A stretch of 64,000 nucleotides of DNA from JAVBMJ01 sp031551275 (GCA_031551275.1 JAVBNX010000016.1:22921-86920), one strand, 5' to 3'; counted from the stretch's first letter, positions 24,672 through 33,452 are shown. Translations and numbers: made by a program. Notes: generated by a model from the sequence alone, not told the origin.

Positions 24672-26179
24672 CCCAACGTTATCCGCAGCGTATGCGCATA
24701 CCCGGTCGGCAAACTCTCCGGCATCTCCACCGTCAACCCTTCGGCCGTCTGCCACCAGGCCAGCACCTCATCGCATCCTAACAGGGCGACCGATCCGACC
24801 TTCGCTCCGGCCTCTAAGGCCAGCGACCGGATCATCGCCCTTTTTTCGGGCGTGCCCAGGAAAATCGCGTACAAATAGCCATTGTTGGTCGTAAAGCGGA
24901 TATCGCGCCCGGTGTAAGCGGTCGAGCGGCTATCGGTCATGTAGCCCGCCGTCCCGGGGTTGTCCCCCTCGGCCGCCCGCACCCAGGGCCGTGAGCCGTA
25001 GATCGCCTCTCCGTTCACTTTCAGCCACTTGCCCAGCTCCCGCAAGACATGCGCCTGCTCCGGTGTGACCTCCCCCTCGGCCGTAGGCCCCACGTTCAGG
25101 AGCAGGTTGCCGTTCTTGCTGACGATATCCACAAAATCGTCGATGATGTGGTCGGGCGTCTTGTTCTCGCCCAACGGGTTGTGGCTCCAGGAGTTCTTGC
25201 CGATCGAGGTGCAGGTCTGCCACGGATTGGGGCGTATGCGGTCGCTCTTGCCGCGCTCGATATCGTAGACCACAATATCGTCCGGATAGCCGAACTTGGT
25301 ATTGACCGCCACCTGCTTGCCCCACTCCGCCGCCGAATTGTAGTAGTAGGCCAGGAAACGGTAAAACGTGGGCTGGAAGGGAAATTTTCCGACCATCCAG
25401 TCGAAATAGATTAGGTCGGGTTTATACCGGTCCACCAATTCGTAGGTATGGAGCAGCCACTCCCGCCGCGACTTTTCGTTCGACCCCTCGTTGGCCCCGG
25501 TCCAGGGCGTCATCCCCACCGAATCGCTCTCGGGAATGCGCTCGCCGTAGAGGCTTATATCCGTATCCCGCACATCGGAGGGATAGCCCATGCCGTGGTG
25601 GTAAAACCAGGCGTTCTCGCAACGGTGCGAGGAAAGCCCGAACTTCATCCCCCTTTCGCGCACCGCTTTCTGCAATTCGTCCATAAAATCACGCCCGGGC
25701 ATCATCTCCACCGAGTTCCAGGGGTTGAACGTGCTGCGGTACAGCGCGTAGCCGTCGTGGTGCTCGGCCACGGGAACGACGTACGCCGCACCCGCCTCCT
25801 TAAAAAGCTCCGCCCACTTTCCCGCGTCGAACTTTTCCGCTTTGAACATCGGGATAAAATCCTTGTAGCCGAACTTATCGACCGACCCGTAGGTCTGTAC
25901 ATGGTGCTTGTGCACGACATCGGTCGTGTCGTACATCCTGCGTGGATACCACTCGTTGACGAACGCTGGGACCGAGTAAACGCCCCAATGGATGAAGATT
26001 CCGAGTTTCGCGTCCCTGAACCACTCCGGGATGCGGTAATTCTGCGCGATCGAGGCGGAGTCGGGCTGGAAAATATCCACCCCGCCGGGCGAACTGGTCT
26101 TCGAAATATCGGGCCTGTACTCCCGCTTGCAGGCGAGCGCACACAGCAAAATCAGGAGAGCAGGGTAAAATTTTTTCAT
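24665..26179 (-). CDS. GH29 alpha-L-fucosidase (lipoprotein)
   Basis: Exported glycoside hydrolase of 504 residues that removes alpha-linked L-fucose from host or plant glycans. Start MKKFYPALLILLCALAC gives a lipobox (Cys17); an ATG four codons upstream is also possible. Family motifs: RDAKLGIFIHWGVYSVPAF (about 49-67), VPVAEHHDGYALY with the HH pair, SSHRCENAWFYHHG, and the nucleophile region KPDLIYFDWMVGKF (Asp). A C-terminal beta domain (about 400-504) completes the two-domain form. No sulfatase, SusC/D or regulator lies next to it, so it is not in an obvious polysaccharide utilisation locus. Confidence 0.93.
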   Translation of the reverse strand: MKKFYPALLILLCALACKREYRPDISKTSSPGGVDIFQPDSASIAQNYRIPEWFRDAKLGIFIHWGVYSVPAFVNEWYPRRMYDTTDVVHKHHVQTYGSVDKFGYKDFIPMFKAEKFDAGKWAELFKEAGAAYVVPVAEHHDGYALYRSTFNPWNSVEMMPGRDFMDELQKAVRERGMKFGLSSHRCENAWFYHHGMGYPSDVRDTDISLYGERIPESDSVGMTPWTGANEGSNEKSRREWLLHTYELVDRYKPDLIYFDWMVGKFPFQPTFYRFLAYYYNSAAEWGKQVAVNTKFGYPDDIVVYDIERGKSDRIRPNPWQTCTSIGKNSWSHNPLGENKTPDHIIDDFVDIVSKNGNLLLNVGPTAEGEVTPEQAHVLRELGKWLKVNGEAIYGSRPWVRAAEGDNPGTAGYMTDSRSTAYTGRDIRFTTNNGYLYAIFLGTPEKRAMIRSLALEAGAKVGSVALLGCDEVLAWWQTAEGLTVEMPESLPTGYAHTLRITLGQ

Positions 26180-26264
26180 TTCCGCAATCATTTATCTACC
26201 GATAAAACAACCCATAAACCGTTTTACCCAACTCCCCGACCTTGCGGTTCAAAAGAAAAATCGC

Positions 26265-26272
26265 TACCTTTG
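26265..26272 (+). promoter_or_regulatory. Promoter of korC
   Basis: TACCTTTG with a TTG at 26242-26244 as -33 element (20-nt spacing), 18 nt before the start codon. Confidence 0.8.
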
Positions 26273-26290
26273 CCCCAGATTTTCGAGACG

Positions 26291-26839
26291 ATGACTGAAG
26301 AATTGATCATAGCCGGATTCGGTGGGCAGGGAGTGCTTTCGATGGGCAAGATACTGGCATACTCAGGGGTTATGCAGGGCATGGATGTCAGTTGGCTTCC
26401 CTCCTACGGCCCCGAAATGAGGGGCGGCACGGCCAATGTGACCGTCATTTTGAGCGACGAGGGCAAGGTTTCCTCCCCCATCCTGCACAACTACGACACC
26501 GCGATCATCCTCAACCAACAGAGCATGGACAAGTTCGAGGAGCGTGTCAAACCCGGCGGCATTTTGATCTACGACCCCAACGGCATCGTGCGCAAGCCCG
26601 AGCGCAAGGACATCTCTGTCTACACCATCGACGCGACCGAACAGGCCACCAGGCGCGGCAACGTGCGGGTTTTCAACACGATGATCCTGGGCGGTTATTT
26701 AAAGGTGCGCCCCGTGGTCACTTTCGAGAGCGCGAGCAAAGGGCTTGAAAAATCGCTCCCCGGCCGCCAGCACGCCCTGATCCCCGCCAACCAGGAGGCG
26801 ATCAAACTGGGCATGGATCTGATCAAAAAACAGGAGTAG
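26291..26839 (+). CDS. korC: 2-oxoacid:ferredoxin oxidoreductase, gamma subunit
   Basis: Gamma subunit of 182 residues. MTEELIIAGFGGQGVLSMGK, GMDVSWLPSYGPEMRGGTANV and the late NTMILGGYLKVRP are typical of POR/KOR gamma domains. The frame is open nearly 850 nt further upstream as a shadow of the fucosidase gene; the promoter at 26265 and the family N-terminus fix the start at 26291. It most likely joins KorA/KorB/KorD, encoded 11-12 kb away on the other strand, since no other alpha/beta pair is in the window. Confidence 0.9.
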   Translation: MTEELIIAGFGGQGVLSMGKILAYSGVMQGMDVSWLPSYGPEMRGGTANVTVILSDEGKVSSPILHNYDTAIILNQQSMDKFEERVKPGGILIYDPNGIVRKPERKDISVYTIDATEQATRRGNVRVFNTMILGGYLKVRPVVTFESASKGLEKSLPGRQHALIPANQEAIKLGMDLIKKQE

Positions 26840-26844
26840 GTTAG

Positions 26845-27225
26845 ATGGCGGCGACTGGCAGCGCATACAAACAGACCATCAGAACCATCTCCGGCTGGTC
26901 TCTGGTCCTGCTGTTCGCGTTCTACTTCGCCAACATCTCCTTCTTTTACCACATCCACGAGATCGACGGGCAACTGGTAGTCCACTCCCACTTCTACGGC
27001 GGGGGCAGCAGTTCGAACCCCGGCCACACCCACTCGCCCACGAACTTTTCGGCCTTCGCCTCGCTGGCGCTGCTGCTGGCCCTGGGTCTGGGTCTGGGCC
27101 TGGCCATGCTCACGCGTGTTTTCCGCCCCGAATTCAAACGTTGCATCGTCCCCGTAGCCAAGACCCGCTGGGCCGAGTTCCACGCGGGCGAAATTTCGCG
27201 GCGCGGACCTCCTTCGGTTTATTGA
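26845..27225 (+). CDS. His-rich two-helix membrane protein
   Basis: I do not recognise a family for this 126-residue protein. One transmembrane helix (about 16-34) leads to a short extracytoplasmic loop rich in His (FYHIHEIDGQLVVHSHFYGG and GHTHSPT), then a second helix (about 66-88, LALLLALGLGLGLAML) and a basic tail. Six His in about 30 residues suggest metal binding. It precedes a TonB-dependent receptor by 40 nt and follows korC by 5 nt. A role with the receptor in metal uptake or sensing is inference. Confidence 0.7.
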   Translation: MAATGSAYKQTIRTISGWSLVLLFAFYFANISFFYHIHEIDGQLVVHSHFYGGGSSSNPGHTHSPTNFSAFASLALLLALGLGLGLAMLTRVFRPEFKRCIVPVAKTRWAEFHAGEISRRGPPSVY

Positions 27226-27265
27226 ATTCCCTCACAGGCATTTAATAATAAATCAAGAAATCTTC

Positions 27266-29584
27266 ATGAAAAAACATATCCTGGGAGCTATCCTGCTCCT
27301 TATGCCTGCCGTATCATTCGCGGCAGGCGAAGCCGTCGAGAACGCCGAGGCCGCGCATCCGCCGCGCAAACCCGTCTCCGACGCCAACATTACCGGCCAC
27401 ATCCAGAACGCCAGGACCGGGGAGCACCTCCCCTACGTGGTAATCGCCCTGAAAGGGACCACGATCGGCATCGCCGCCGACGCCACGGGCCACTATTTTT
27501 TGAAGAACCTGCCCACCGGCCAGTTCACGGTCTCTGCCTCCTTGATGGGCTACTCGACCGTTGAACAAACCGTTCAACTGACGCCGGGCAAAACCATAGA
27601 GGTCAACTTCTTGCTCGACGAGCAATCGATCAACATGGACGAGGTGGTGGTCACCTCCAACCGCAACGAGACCAACCGCCGCGTGGCCGCCTCGGTGGTC
27701 AACATCGCCAACCAGAAACTCTTCGAAAGCACCGCCTCGACCAACCTGGCCGCCTCGATGAGCTTCCAGCCCGGCCTGCGCGTGGAGAACGATTGCGGCA
27801 ACTGCGCCGTTACCCAACTGCGGATCAACGGCCTCGAGGGCCAGTACTCGCAAATCCTCTTGGACAGCCGCCCCATCTTCAGCTCCCTGGCCCAGGTCTA
27901 CGGGCTGGACCAGCTGCCCGTCTCGATGGTCGAGCGCGTCGAGGTAACCCGCGGCGGGGGCTCGGCCCTGTTCGGCTCGAACGCCATCGGCGGGGTAGTC
28001 AACATCATTACCCGCGAACCCCTGCGCAACACCCTCACGCTGGCCAACACCACCGGCATCTTCGAGGACGGGACCCCCGACGTGAACACCTCCTTCAACG
28101 GGGCCTTCGTCTCGGACGACCACAAGGCCGGGGTCCACATCTTCGGCATGATCCGAGACCGCAAGCACTACGACCGCAACGACGACGGCTTCTCCGACCT
28201 GCCCCAGCTCAACTCTGAGACGGCAGGCTTCCGGGGCTACTACCGCACCTCGGACTACACGCGCCTGACCATGGAGTACCACCACATGCACGAGGAGCGC
28301 CGCGGCGGCAACAAGTTCGCCCTGCCGCCCCACCAGACCGATATTACCGAGAGCCTCGAACACCGCATCGACGGCGGCGGATTGAAATTCGACGCCTTCT
28401 CCCCCAGCTACAAAGACCGCGTCTCGCTCTACGCCTCCGCGCAGTACATCCACCGAAACAGCTACTTCGGTACCGATGAGGACCCCGACGGCTACGGCCT
28501 GACCAAGGATTTGACCTACGTGGTCGGCGGCCAGTACACGCGCCAGTTCGACAAACTGATCTTCCTGCCCGCCGAGCTGACCGCCGGGGTGGAGTACAAC
28601 TACGACGATTTGAACGACAAGTACCTGGGCCGCGACAGCACCCTGCTCCAGACGGTCAACACCATCGGCGGCTACCTCCAGTCCGAGTGGAAGAACGACC
28701 ATTGGGGCGTGCTGTTAGGCGCGAGGCTCGATAAGCACAACATGATGTCCAACGCGGTGCTCTGCCCCCGCGCCACGGTCCGGTGGAGCCCCGGCCGCAA
28801 CTTAGGGCTGCGGGCGAGTTATTCGAGCGGCTACCGCGCCCCGCAGACCTACAACGAGGATTTGCACGTGGCCGCCGTCTCCGGGGAGCTAAGCTACATC
28901 GTCCAGGACCCCGACCTCAAGCCCGAGTACTCCCACAGCGTGAGCGCGTCGGGGGACTGGTACCTCTCGCGCGGCGCTTTCCAGGCCAACCTGCTGGCCG
29001 AGGGCTTCTACACCTCGCTGCACGACGTGTTCACATTGGTCAAGATCGGCGATGACGTCGCCGGCAACACGATCAACATGCGCACCAACGCCTCGGGGGC
29101 GTACGTCACGGGAGCCAACCTGGAGGCCCGCATGGGCATGCCCGGCAAATTCGACCTGCAAATGGGCTTCACCTTCCAGAAGAGCCGCTACCTCGACCCC
29201 TTCGAGTGGTCCAGTGAGCTGGAACCACAGAAAAAGATGTTCCGCTCCCCCGACACCTACGGCTACATCAACCTGACGGGCTACGTCGGCCACGATCTTA
29301 CCCTTTCGGCCTTCGGGAACTACACGGGAAAAATGCTCGTGCAGCATGTGACCCCCGGCGGGGATAAGCAGCGCATGACCCCGGAGTTCTTCGACGCGGG
29401 ATTTAAGGCGGCTTGGAATTTTCATCTCTCGCCGGGGGTCAACCTGGAATTGAGCGGCGGGGTTAAGAATGTCTTCGATAGCTTCCAGCGAGATCTGGAC
29501 TACGGGAAGGATAAAGATGCCAACTACATCTATGGTCCTTCCAATCCCCGGATGTTCTTCTTCGGGGTGAAGTTTAGTTTGTAA
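27266..29584 (+). CDS. TonB-dependent receptor with carboxypeptidase-like N-terminal domain
   Basis: Outer-membrane receptor of 772 residues. Signal peptide (about 1-20), a carboxypeptidase-D regulatory-like domain (about 42-115, ITGHIQNARTGEHLPYVVIA), then the plug (about 125-235) with VENDCGNCAVTQLRINGLEG and RVEVTRGGGSALFGSNAIGG, then a beta-barrel ending GVKFSL. The plug carries a CxxC pair, a feature of a Bacteroidetes subgroup. There is no SusD partner, so the ligand is probably small (metal, siderophore or cofactor). The upstream His-rich protein favours a metal; this is inference. Confidence 0.9.
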   Translation: MKKHILGAILLLMPAVSFAAGEAVENAEAAHPPRKPVSDANITGHIQNARTGEHLPYVVIALKGTTIGIAADATGHYFLKNLPTGQFTVSASLMGYSTVEQTVQLTPGKTIEVNFLLDEQSINMDEVVVTSNRNETNRRVAASVVNIANQKLFESTASTNLAASMSFQPGLRVENDCGNCAVTQLRINGLEGQYSQILLDSRPIFSSLAQVYGLDQLPVSMVERVEVTRGGGSALFGSNAIGGVVNIITREPLRNTLTLANTTGIFEDGTPDVNTSFNGAFVSDDHKAGVHIFGMIRDRKHYDRNDDGFSDLPQLNSETAGFRGYYRTSDYTRLTMEYHHMHEERRGGNKFALPPHQTDITESLEHRIDGGGLKFDAFSPSYKDRVSLYASAQYIHRNSYFGTDEDPDGYGLTKDLTYVVGGQYTRQFDKLIFLPAELTAGVEYNYDDLNDKYLGRDSTLLQTVNTIGGYLQSEWKNDHWGVLLGARLDKHNMMSNAVLCPRATVRWSPGRNLGLRASYSSGYRAPQTYNEDLHVAAVSGELSYIVQDPDLKPEYSHSVSASGDWYLSRGAFQANLLAEGFYTSLHDVFTLVKIGDDVAGNTINMRTNASGAYVTGANLEARMGMPGKFDLQMGFTFQKSRYLDPFEWSSELEPQKKMFRSPDTYGYINLTGYVGHDLTLSAFGNYTGKMLVQHVTPGGDKQRMTPEFFDAGFKAAWNFHLSPGVNLELSGGVKNVFDSFQRDLDYGKDKDANYIYGPSNPRMFFFGVKFSL

Positions 29585-29772
29585 GCGATAATCAATGGTC
29601 GCCCCTCGCTGCTCGCGAGGACGCGGCGTGCCATTTGGGCCTTACGGCCCGCGCTTTACCGTACCCCGATCCGGCCAACCCACCCCGCCGTGGCTCTACC
29701 TTTAAAAGTATTTCAGGAATTAGCCCGAAGCCTGCACGGGGGATTCGTTTCACTCTCCCCCTTGCAGTCCGG

Positions 29773-29911
29773 TTCGATCACCCCTCCTTCCATCTTCCTC
29801 CCCTAACCGACGCCAAGCCGAGTGCCATCGAGCTTGCTCGGAATGGCCGAGGCGCGAAGGAGGAAGGCGAAGCCAACCGTAGGGGAGGAAGGGATATAAG
29901 GTGCTGCCGCG
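29773..29911. repeat. REP-like palindromic repeat, copy 2 (interrupted)
   Basis: Left part TCGATCACCCCTCC to CTCCCCTAACCG, right part TAGGGGAGG to GGTGCTGCCGC; both match copies 1 and 3. A 65-bp element (29810-29874) splits the central palindrome. Confidence 0.8.
29810..29874. mobile_element. Small palindromic element, copy D (65 bp, inside a REP-like repeat)
   Basis: Diverged member of the family: AAGCCGAGTGCCATCGAGCT, then GCTCGG, then GGCCGAGGCGCGAAGG, ending GGCGAAGCC. It is flanked by AACCG on both sides (29805-29809 and 29875-29879); uninterrupted REP copies have AACCG once. Confidence 0.6.
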
Positions 29912-29972
29912 ACCGCGCTGGTAACACCTAACAGTCGGGAAGCAATAAGGGGATGTTGGTTTTCCGATCAAC

Positions 29973-31232
29973 TTACACTTTCACTACCGGAATATCATCC
30001 CAATTGGTGGTGTACTGGGGCGTGGTATGCTCCCTGCGCGCGTTGATGTTCTTAAACCCCTGCGAGGCGAGCCTGACCAGCCGTTTCTGCCCGGCGGCGT
30101 TGATCGAATCGACCGCTTTCATCAGCTTTTCGTGCTTTTCGCGCTCCTCGGTCCCGAACAGCTCGGGCTGGAGCTGCGAGGCCGGGAAGATATCGCCCAG
30201 GATCACCCCCGCGCGCTTGTACCCGTATCCCTCGCGGTAGATCCGACGCAGGACCTCGACCGCCGTGCGTGCGATTACCAGCGTACTGTCCGAGGCCACA
30301 GGCAGATCGATCGCCGCCCCCGAGCTGTATTGCGGACGGTCCTCGCGGTGGCGGTCGGTGGCGATGAAGACCGTTACCCGCCTGGCCGCCGTGCCCTGCT
30401 TGCGCAGCTTCTCGCACCCGGTCGTGGCGAACATGACCACCGCGCGCCGCAACTCCTCGAAGTCGGTTACCGCCCCCGCGAAGCTGCGCGTGTTGGCCAC
30501 CATCTTCTGGGGCTCGCGGTTGTCCTCCATCCCGATGCAGGCCTCCCCTTTGAGTTCCAGCCAGGTACGCACCCCGCCCAGCCCCATCCGGGCCTTGACC
30601 CACTCGCGGGGCCGGTCGACGAAATCGGCCGCCGTCACCACCCCGAACCCGGAGAGCATCTTCTCGTAGCGCCGCCCGATGCCCCAAACCTCGCGGATGG
30701 GTGTCTTGGCCAAAACCTTGGCGATATCCTGCTCCCGGCACATCAGGCACGCCCCCTGCAACTTAGGGTAGCTCTTGGCCAGGTGCGCGGCCAGCTTGGC
30801 CAGCGTCTTGGTCGGCGCCACGCCCACGCTGACCGGGATCCCGATGTTGCGCCGCACCGTTTTGACCACCCCGCGCCCGTAAACCTCCAATTCACTGATA
30901 TCCACCCCGGAAACATCCAGGAACGCCTCGTCGATCGAGTAGACCTCGATGGCGGGCGCCAACTCCGAGAGGGTGGTCATTACCCGCCGCGACATATCCG
31001 AATAGAGCCTGTAATTGGACGAGAGCGCCACGATCCCATAGCGCTTGACCAGATCCCGCGCCTGGAAGAAAGGCTGCCCCATCTTCACACCCGCAGCCTT
31101 GGCCTCGTTGGAGCGCGCCACGACGCACCCGTCGTTGTTGGAAAGCACCACCACCCCGCGCCCCTCGAGGCGGGAGTCGAAAGCACGCTCGCAACTCACA
31201 AAAAAGTTATTGCAATCGACCAGCGCAAACAT
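29973..31232 (-). CDS. umuC: Y-family DNA polymerase, UmuC type
   Basis: Error-prone translesion polymerase of 419 residues. Catalytic motifs: FALVDCNNFFVSCERAF (first Asp, about residue 5), SNNDGCVVARSNEAKA, and VYSIDEAFLDVSG (second Asp-Glu pair, about 100). The finger/palm region contains SVGVAPTKTLAKLAAHLAKS; the C-terminal KLMKAVDSINAAGQKRLVRL is the DUF4113 tail of UmuC proteins. The ATG at 31232 gives the family start; the frame extends 32 codons upstream without similarity. Its probable partner umuD is 12 kb away at 43312. An inverted repeat lies just upstream (31245-31302). Confidence 0.93.
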   Translation of the reverse strand: MFALVDCNNFFVSCERAFDSRLEGRGVVVLSNNDGCVVARSNEAKAAGVKMGQPFFQARDLVKRYGIVALSSNYRLYSDMSRRVMTTLSELAPAIEVYSIDEAFLDVSGVDISELEVYGRGVVKTVRRNIGIPVSVGVAPTKTLAKLAAHLAKSYPKLQGACLMCREQDIAKVLAKTPIREVWGIGRRYEKMLSGFGVVTAADFVDRPREWVKARMGLGGVRTWLELKGEACIGMEDNREPQKMVANTRSFAGAVTDFEELRRAVVMFATTGCEKLRKQGTAARRVTVFIATDRHREDRPQYSSGAAIDLPVASDSTLVIARTAVEVLRRIYREGYGYKRAGVILGDIFPASQLQPELFGTEEREKHEKLMKAVDSINAAGQKRLVRLASQGFKNINARREHTTPQYTTNWDDIPVVKV

Positions 31233-31244
31233 GGCGTGAATTTC

Positions 31245-31302
31245 GGATAAAAACTTGACTAAGCAATCACTCGTTACATCGTTCCTCTGCAAGTTTTTAT
31301 CC
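31245..31302. repeat. Inverted repeat upstream of umuC
   Basis: GGATAAAAACTTG (31245-31257) and its exact reverse complement CAAGTTTTTATCC (31290-31302), 32 nt apart, with weaker matching for about 10 nt further out. It lies 13 nt before the umuC start, in the expected promoter/operator position. Confidence 0.6.
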
Positions 31303-31343
31303 AAAACTCGCGTTAACGGCTTTTTCAAAGCCGTGAGGTTCCA

Positions 31344-31407
31344 CGATCACCCCTCCCCAACCCTCCCCTAACCGTAGGGGAGGGAGTTTTTCTATGGTGC
31401 TGCCGCC
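31344..31407. repeat. REP-like palindromic repeat, copy 3
   Basis: CGATCACCCCTCCCCAACC, palindrome CTCCCCTAACCGTAGGGGAG, ending ATGGTGCTGCCGC; the same layout and length as copy 1. Lies between umuC and comM. Confidence 0.85.
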
Positions 31408-31436
31408 CTCCCTGTGAAGGTTCTTATAATTTCAAT

Positions 31437-32975
31437 TTAATTCCCCCAGTTCTCCCGATCCAGCGACCGGTAGCGTATCGCCTCGGCGATATGCCGCGTC
31501 TCGATCTGCTCGCACCCGTCCAGGTCGGCCGCCGTGCGCGCCACCTTGACGATCCGGTCGTAGGCCCGCGCCGAGAGCGAAAACCGCTCCATGGCGACCT
31601 CCAGCATCTGCCTGCTCTCGGCGGGCAGGCTGCAAAACGCGCGCACCTGTTTGGAGCTCATCATCGCGTTGGTGTGAACTTCCGGCGTGTCGGCAAATCG
31701 CCTCTGCTGCACCTCCCGAGCGGCTACGACCCGCCTGCGGATCTGCTCGCTCCCCTCCTCGGCCCCTTCCGATGCCATCTCCTGGAAAGCCACCGGAGCG
31801 ACCTCCACGTGCATGTCGATCCGGTCCATCAACGGCCCCGAGATCCGGTTCATGTAGCGGAAGACCGCGCCCCGCGAACAGACGCACTCCTTGACCGGAT
31901 GGTTGTAATAGCCGCACGGACAGGGATTCATCGAGGCCACGAGCATAAAATTGGCCGGATACTCGATGGTGTACTTCGCCCGCGAAACCGTGATCCGCTT
32001 ATCCTCCAAAGGCTGCCGCATTACCTCGAGCACGCCGCGCGAGAACTCCGGCAACTCATCGGCGAAGAGTATCCCGTTGTGCGCCAGCGAGATCTCCCCC
32101 GGCTGCGGGTTCGACCCGCCGCCCACCAACGCGACCTGCGAAGTGAGGTGGTGCGGCGAACGGAAAGGCCTGCGCACCAGAAGCCCCTCCTGGGCCCCGA
32201 TCTTCCCCGCCACGGAGTGGATCTTGGTCGTCTCCAAAGCCTCTTTCAGGCTCAACGGCGGCAGGATCGACGGTAGCCTGCGGGCCAACATCGTCTTGCC
32301 CGACCCCGGAGGCCCGATCATCAGAATATTGTGTCCCCCGGCCGCCGCCACCTCCAACGCGCGCTTAACGAAGGGCTGCCCTTTCACATCGGAAAAGTCC
32401 TCCTCATAGCAGTTCCCCCGCGCCGAAAAAAGCTCCTTCGTATCGACCCGCACCGGCTGAATTTCCTGCTGTCCCGAAAGAAATAAAATCGCATCTTTCA
32501 AGCAATTAACCCCGATCACCTCAAGTCCTTCCACAACTGCCGCCTCAGCCGCGTTCTGCATTGGCAGGATGATCCCCTTGAACCCGTTCTCCGCCGCATT
32601 GATCGCCACGGGCAAAGCCCCCTTGACCGAGGTAACCGTCCCGTCGAGGGACAACTCCCCGAGGATCACATAATCCCCCAGCCGCGCAGCATCCATCTGC
32701 CCCGAAGCCGCCAGAATGGCCGCCGCGATCGAAAGGTCGAACGCCGACCCCTCTTTCCTCAAATCCGCCGGCGCGAGGTTGACCACGACCTTCTTGCCGG
32801 TCATCCTGTACCCGCTGTTCTCAAAAGCCGCCCGAATCCGCTCCTGGCTCTCCTTGACCGCGTTGTCAGGCAGCCCGACAAGGTAAAACCCGATCCCGGC
32901 GGTAATGTTTACCTCCACCGAGACCGTAACGGCCCGGATCCCGGAAAGCGCACTGGCAAAGCTCTTTACGAACAT
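31437..32975 (-). CDS. comM: YifB/ComM-type Mg chelatase-like AAA+ ATPase
   Basis: Cytoplasmic helicase-type ATPase of 512 residues that in other bacteria drives branch migration during natural transformation. N-terminal Lon-protease-like domain (about 1-165, with KKVVVNLAPADLRKEGSAFD), Walker A MIGPPGSGKTMLARRLP (about 218-234), Walker B FADELPEFSR, the Zn-finger-like NPCPCGYYNHPVKECVCS (about 354-371), and sensor NRISGPLMDRIDMHVE. Full-length. Starts 9 nt after the 155-residue membrane protein, so they are co-transcribed. Confidence 0.95.
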   Translation of the reverse strand: MFVKSFASALSGIRAVTVSVEVNITAGIGFYLVGLPDNAVKESQERIRAAFENSGYRMTGKKVVVNLAPADLRKEGSAFDLSIAAAILAASGQMDAARLGDYVILGELSLDGTVTSVKGALPVAINAAENGFKGIILPMQNAAEAAVVEGLEVIGVNCLKDAILFLSGQQEIQPVRVDTKELFSARGNCYEEDFSDVKGQPFVKRALEVAAAGGHNILMIGPPGSGKTMLARRLPSILPPLSLKEALETTKIHSVAGKIGAQEGLLVRRPFRSPHHLTSQVALVGGGSNPQPGEISLAHNGILFADELPEFSRGVLEVMRQPLEDKRITVSRAKYTIEYPANFMLVASMNPCPCGYYNHPVKECVCSRGAVFRYMNRISGPLMDRIDMHVEVAPVAFQEMASEGAEEGSEQIRRRVVAAREVQQRRFADTPEVHTNAMMSSKQVRAFCSLPAESRQMLEVAMERFSLSARAYDRIVKVARTAADLDGCEQIETRHIAEAIRYRSLDRENWGN

Positions 32976-32984
32976 ACCTCAGGG

Positions 32985-33452
32985 TCAGAATACCATGCAA
33001 AGCCCCGCGCCCGCAGGCGAAATATCCAAACGCAGGCTTACCGGAGTCCCTTTACAAGACTCCTCGTAAAGGTTGATGCTCTTTTTTATCTTCTTCACGC
33101 CGCAGATGCTCAGGACGATACCTCCGGCCATTACCACGCCGCCGCCGGCCAGCAACATCGGCTCGAGATCTCCTCCTCCTATCATGTACCCCAACGAATA
33201 GCCGACGCAAAAAGCCCCGATCGATCCGAGCGCCGTGCCCCAACCTTCCATGGACCTTCCCGAGCGGAACATCCTGGCCGCCGCTTCATTCTGCTGCTGC
33301 ATATGGCCGGAAAAGGTCTGTTTATCCACCTGAACACCGTCGGCATAGAGTGTTTTGCCCCAGGTTCCGTTGCGGACCTCGAGTGTGGGGGATTGGGCAC
33401 GAAGAACGCAATGCGATAAAAGCAGGATCGCTGCAAGGCATAAAACTCTCAT
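32985..33452 (-). CDS. Small exported membrane protein of unknown function
   Basis: 155 residues with a signal peptide ending near LRAQ (about 19), an exposed stretch with SPTLEVRNGTWGKTLYADGV, then two Gly-rich transmembrane segments (about 76-94 and 99-117, GGGVVMAGGIVLSICGVKKI). I do not recognise a family. Lies 29 nt after dnaB and 9 nt before comM on the same strand. Confidence 0.65.
   Translation of the reverse strand: MRVLCLAAILLLSHCVLRAQSPTLEVRNGTWGKTLYADGVQVDKQTFSGHMQQQNEAAARMFRSGRSMEGWGTALGSIGAFCVGYSLGYMIGGGDLEPMLLAGGGVVMAGGIVLSICGVKKIKKSINLYEESCKGTPVSLRLDISPAGAGLCMVF

Larger units (their letters stand above)
29585..29972. other. Intergenic region between the receptor and umuC-like genes
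   Basis: 388 bp without a supported gene. It holds the interrupted REP-like copy 2 with the inserted 65-bp element (below). The first ~180 bp (29585-29770) contain GC-rich inverted segments but nothing I can name. Confidence 0.7.

Noticed and set aside
25448..26290. Large upstream extension of korC
   Set aside because: It is the antisense shadow of the GH29 fucosidase gene; the promoter at 26265 lies inside it.
31245..31302. Inverted repeat as an invertible promoter switch
   Set aside because: The spacer of 32 nt is much shorter than known Bacteroidales promoter invertons, and no dedicated invertase is next to it; an operator or hairpin is more likely.
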